This document shows, in pieces, positions 6,604 through 8,865 of a stretch of 8,865 nucleotides of DNA. The notes beneath the pieces are model-generated. The model saw only the letters and a program-made list of their open reading frames with translations. It searched no databases and was not told where the DNA came from. How positions within the stretch are numbered: position 1 is the first letter of the stretch; each line of letters begins with the position of its first letter. The position numbers were made by a program, and so were the translations under genes. Source of the DNA: an uncultured Ruminococcus sp. (lineage in GTDB: Bacteria > Bacillota_A > Clostridia > Oscillospirales > Ruminococcaceae); the NCBI GenBank assembly GCA_902782875.1, contig CACZPE010000239.1:1-8865 (forward strand). Reading direction: 5' to 3'.

Positions 6604-7384
6604 TATATACGGCATTGCCGTTTTTTATCATTACGTTCTCATCCCCGCAGAAGCTGTAGGTAAAGGAGCGGCCTCTCTTCCCCGTGCGTCTGATTATACC
6701 GCCTCTGTGAAGCACGGACAGCGCCGCTGAGGCATATTTTCTCGGGATATGTATAAGCTCGGACAGGTCCGTTGTGGTATACCCGTCCTCCTTAAGACAT
6801 GGTATCAGCTTTTCCCAGTCCTGCGGCGTTTCTATCGATATCTCGTCTATCAGCTTTGTGGGGAAGCGGTCCGTGACAGACAGTCTGTTGTGTCTGTTCG
6901 CGGCTTTTCCCAGTGCTGAGGGAGGTATGCGGTATTCATCACAGTCAAGTATCATAATGATAAAAGAGAGATTTCTGTCCTTCAGAAAGCCTGCTATCGG
7001 GAACAGTTCCCTGAATATGCCGAAGGCCGTACCCTTGAGGGGAGATATGCGCTTTCTCAGTACCTCTCCGTCCTCGCTCAGCGATATTATCCGCTTGTTG
7101 AGAAACACGGGATATACCACCGTGACGTGTACGAGCGGAAGGAAAGCAGCAAGCTTCTCGCGCAGGGCAGAGAAATGCGATGTCTGTATCTCCACTATGC
7201 CGCCCTCTCCGACTATATCGGCGATATGCTTTCCTACCGAAAGCTCCTGACTGTCCTGATCCTTTTCAAAATAGTTTTTCAGCACAGCGTGAACAGAGCC
7301 CTCTCCCTTAGTACCTATGCCCTTTATGAGCCTGCCGCCGCTGCTTACCTTTCTGCAGGCTTCTTCAAACCTGATAAGATCCAT
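6593..7384 (-). CDS. Uncharacterised protein: nuclease-like N-terminal half, winged-helix-like C-terminus
   Basis: A 263-residue soluble protein of a type I associate with uncharacterised clostridial proteins, but whose function I do not know. Residues about 22-90 have the order of a PD-(D/E)XK-like core: an acidic helix GEGSVHAVLKNYF (E28), VGKHIADIV (D56), then strand GGIVEIQTS with E65-I-Q67, followed by a helix and hydrophobic strand VHVTVVYP. Q in place of the usual lysine is known in some enzymes of that fold. A middle region has a strand FIIMILDCDEYRI (141-153). Residues about 203-245 look like a winged helix (TTTDLSELIHIPRKYASAALSVLHRGG, then basic GKRGRSFTYSF). The start ATG shares one base with the GH5 stop (TAATG), with only a weak ribosome binding site, so translation is probably coupled to the GH5 gene. 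A nucleic-acid binding or cutting role is inference only. Confidence 0.85.
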   Translation of the reverse strand: MDLIRFEEACRKVSSGGRLIKGIGTKGEGSVHAVLKNYFEKDQDSQELSVGKHIADIVGEGGIVEIQTSHFSALREKLAAFLPLVHVTVVYPVFLNKRIISLSEDGEVLRKRISPLKGTAFGIFRELFPIAGFLKDRNLSFIIMILDCDEYRIPPSALGKAANRHNRLSVTDRFPTKLIDEISIETPQDWEKLIPCLKEDGYTTTDLSELIHIPRKYASAALSVLHRGGIIRRTGKRGRSFTYSFCGDENVMIKNGNAVYIEN

Positions 7385-8613
7385 TATTCACCGTCTCTTG
7401 CATCGTTAAGTGCTTTGTTTATCGAAGGATAGCGCCATTCATACGTTCTTCTGTCGAATATGCCGAAGGCCTCTCCGTTGACAAACGCATTGTTGTCCCA
7501 CCATATACATGGAACTCCGATCTCGGTAGCCTTCTTTACATAGTAACCTGCGCAGGCCGCCCTGTCCTCGGTGTTATGGCGGTTTCTCATACCGAACTCG
7601 CCTATTATCACAGCTCTGCCCTTGCTTATGAAAAGCTCGTTGAGCACTTCCATAAGATGGTCTATATCACGGGTATCAGCAGGATTGTCCGCGCTCCAGG
7701 TATCCTTTGCCTGATCGGGCTCGGCAAGCGAGAACTGATAGGGCAGATACGCATGTACAGAGATAATAACCTTGTCGTCATCGGGGGCCTCTATCTCTGA
7801 CAGCACGTTGTCAGACGATGATGCCGCATATCCGGGTATCATCAGGTGGCGCTTTTCATTGTTGCCGCCCTTTGACCTGACAGTCTCGATGAAGGATGCA
7901 TTCCAGTGGTTTATGATCTCTCTTGCTTCCTTGTTTCCGCCTGTCCATTCCATAGGGGTGCCCTTGAGTCTGGGCTCGTTCATTCCCTCAAAGATAAGGT
8001 GTTCGTTATAGTCGGCAAAATAATCGGCTATCTGCCCCCACAATGCACGTACCTTTTCGTCTGCGGCCGCTTCATTCTCAGGTGTGGGCATATTCCAGTC
8101 CTCATGGTGCATATTTATGATGACAAACATCTCATCCTCAAGGGCATAGTCGGCGATCTCCCTGACTCTTGCCAGCCATGCGTCGTCTATCTTGTAGTCC
8201 GGGCCCTCACCGAATTTGCCTTCCCAGGTAACGGGTACTCTGACTACATTGAAGCCCTGGGACTTCACCTGATCCATCATAGCCTTTGTAGTAACAGGCT
8301 GTCCCCATGCAGTCTCCCACTTTTCGGGAGTCTCATCGCCCTTGGGGTTTGTGATCAGCGAATCGAGAGTATTGCCGAGATTCCAGCCAAGATGCATCTC
8401 CTTGACAAGCTGTATCGATGGTATATCACGTATCGGTGAGGCCGCATAGGCGGGTATGGCCTCTGCCGCAGAAGTCTCTGTCTCTGCTGCGATAGTCTGT
8501 TCTGCGACTGTCGTCTCGGGATTTTCGTAATTCGGCGTGCTTCTGCACGAAGTGATCATTACCGAAAGCAGCACTACTGCTGCTGATAATGCTGTTATCC
8601 TGTTCTTCTTCAT
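7384..8613 (-). CDS. Glycoside hydrolase family 5 endoglucanase-like lipoprotein
   Basis: A 409-residue secreted protein. Residues 1-23 are a lipoprotein signal (MKKNRI, a hydrophobic stretch, then ITSC with the lipidated Cys23; the lipobox is slightly unusual). A Glu/Thr/Ala-rich linker runs to about residue 62. The rest is a GH5 (beta/alpha)8 catalytic domain with MHLGWNLGNTLDS (73-85), VVRVPVTW (R125), MHHEDWN (H169-H170), acid/base Glu213 in MNEP, SVHAYLPYQF (H287, Y289), nucleophile Glu339 in IGEFG, and WWDN (371-374). The family hydrolyses beta-1,4-glucans and related hemicelluloses with retention of configuration. The closest look is to ruminococcal and clostridial endoglucanases; exact specificity is open. 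There is no dockerin or carbohydrate-binding module, so the enzyme is probably tethered to the membrane. The start at 8613 follows AAAGGAG. It lies 18 bases after the hydrolase gene and overlaps the next gene. Confidence 0.95.
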   Translation of the reverse strand: MKKNRITALSAAVVLLSVMITSCRSTPNYENPETTVAEQTIAAETETSAAEAIPAYAASPIRDIPSIQLVKEMHLGWNLGNTLDSLITNPKGDETPEKWETAWGQPVTTKAMMDQVKSQGFNVVRVPVTWEGKFGEGPDYKIDDAWLARVREIADYALEDEMFVIINMHHEDWNMPTPENEAAADEKVRALWGQIADYFADYNEHLIFEGMNEPRLKGTPMEWTGGNKEAREIINHWNASFIETVRSKGGNNEKRHLMIPGYAASSSDNVLSEIEAPDDDKVIISVHAYLPYQFSLAEPDQAKDTWSADNPADTRDIDHLMEVLNELFISKGRAVIIGEFGMRNRHNTEDRAACAGYYVKKATEIGVPCIWWDNNAFVNGEAFGIFDRRTYEWRYPSINKALNDARDGE

Positions 8614-8631
8614 CCTTCTTCTCCTTTGGTA

Positions 8632-8865
8632 TTACTGTATTTCCTCAACGAACTGTTCTATGATACTGTTTACCTTGTCGGGGCAGTCTGTATTTGAGTT
8701 ATGCCCCGCATTATCAAGCCAGATGAGTCTCAGTCCTTCTCTTTCGCTCCATTGCCTGTTGTAGCGCATGACATATCCTGCTTTGTCCTTTGTACCGCAT
8801 ATCAGCAGTGCAGGGCAGTCAATATCCCCGTAGATATCCTTTTCCATAGCGCAGGACACCATACA
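8632..8865 (-). CDS. Alpha/beta hydrolase, C-terminal part (N-terminus beyond right edge)
   Basis: The last 77 residues of an alpha/beta-fold hydrolase. The strand CPALLICGTKD carries the catalytic-relay aspartate (visible residue 27), and DNAGHNSN carries the catalytic histidine (visible residue 55), followed by the usual C-terminal helix (KVNSIIEQFVEEIQ). The serine nucleophile elbow must lie outside the window, so esterase, lipase, peptidase or haloperoxidase-like activity cannot be told apart. An internal ATG at 8862 is not a likely start because the frame continues upstream through it and the visible part is only the end of the fold. The TAA stop is 18 bases before the GH5 ATG, with the GH5 ribosome binding site in the gap, so the two are likely co-transcribed. 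It could be an acyl or acetyl esterase working with the glucanase, but that is inference from position only. Confidence 0.85.
   Translation of the reverse strand, partial: CMVSCAMEKDIYGDIDCPALLICGTKDKAGYVMRYNRQWSEREGLRLIWLDNAGHNSNTDCPDKVNSIIEQFVEEIQ

Noticed and set aside
6607..6626. Stem-like ACGGCATTGCCGT followed by six T on the plus strand, resembling a terminator
   Set aside because: It lies inside the end of a minus-strand coding region, the usable stem is only about 4 bp, and no plus-strand gene ends here.
1..8865. Search for CRISPR arrays, tRNA or rRNA genes, insertion sequences and phage genes
   Set aside because: No regularly spaced repeats, tRNA-like cloverleaf, transposase motif or terminal inverted repeats were seen. 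The window is almost fully occupied by ordinary genes.

Overview
The window is a tightly packed stretch of bacterial chromosome in which every supported gene lies on the minus strand, so the genes read from right to left. It suggests a Firmicute of the Ruminococcus/Oscillospiraceae type. The basis is a secreted family-5 endoglucanase lipoprotein, a YhaM-type exoribonuclease, strong AGGAGG-like ribosome binding sites, heavy use of ATA for isoleucine, and gene contents typical of gut or rumen Clostridia. The genus is inferred; no rRNA or other marker is present.

In transcription order (right to left) there are four blocks. (1) 8865-6593: the C-terminal end of an alpha/beta hydrolase, a GH5 glycoside hydrolase with a lipoprotein signal, and a 263-residue protein of unknown function. 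The last has a nuclease-like N-terminal half and a winged-helix-like C-terminus, and is translationally coupled to the GH5 gene (TAATG overlap). (2) 6592-5196: an MFS efflux-type transporter preceded by a 128-base leader with mutually exclusive helices, a helix covering the transporter's ribosome binding site, and a possible 12-codon leader peptide. (3) 5195-4205: a perfect 14-bp inverted repeat, a sigma-A-type promoter, a gene joining an XRE helix-turn-helix to a TehB-like SAM methyltransferase, and a strong intrinsic terminator. (4) 4204-1: a near-consensus promoter followed by a probable four-gene operon of methyl-accepting chemotaxis protein, YhaM-like 3'-5' exoribonuclease, DEDDh exonuclease, and a membrane protein that runs off the left edge.

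Block 1 looks like surface beta-glucan degradation plus an unexplained DNA- or RNA-associated protein. Blocks 2 and 3 pair an exporter with a self-contained regulator/methyltransferase, which hints at small-molecule or stress response, though nothing proves that they work together. Block 4 joins signal transduction to nucleic-acid turnover, probably by shared transcription rather than by pathway. The most interesting element is the leader at about 6466-6575. Its helices fit a translational-attenuation switch for the MFS exporter. This was read by eye, without folding energies or homologue comparison.
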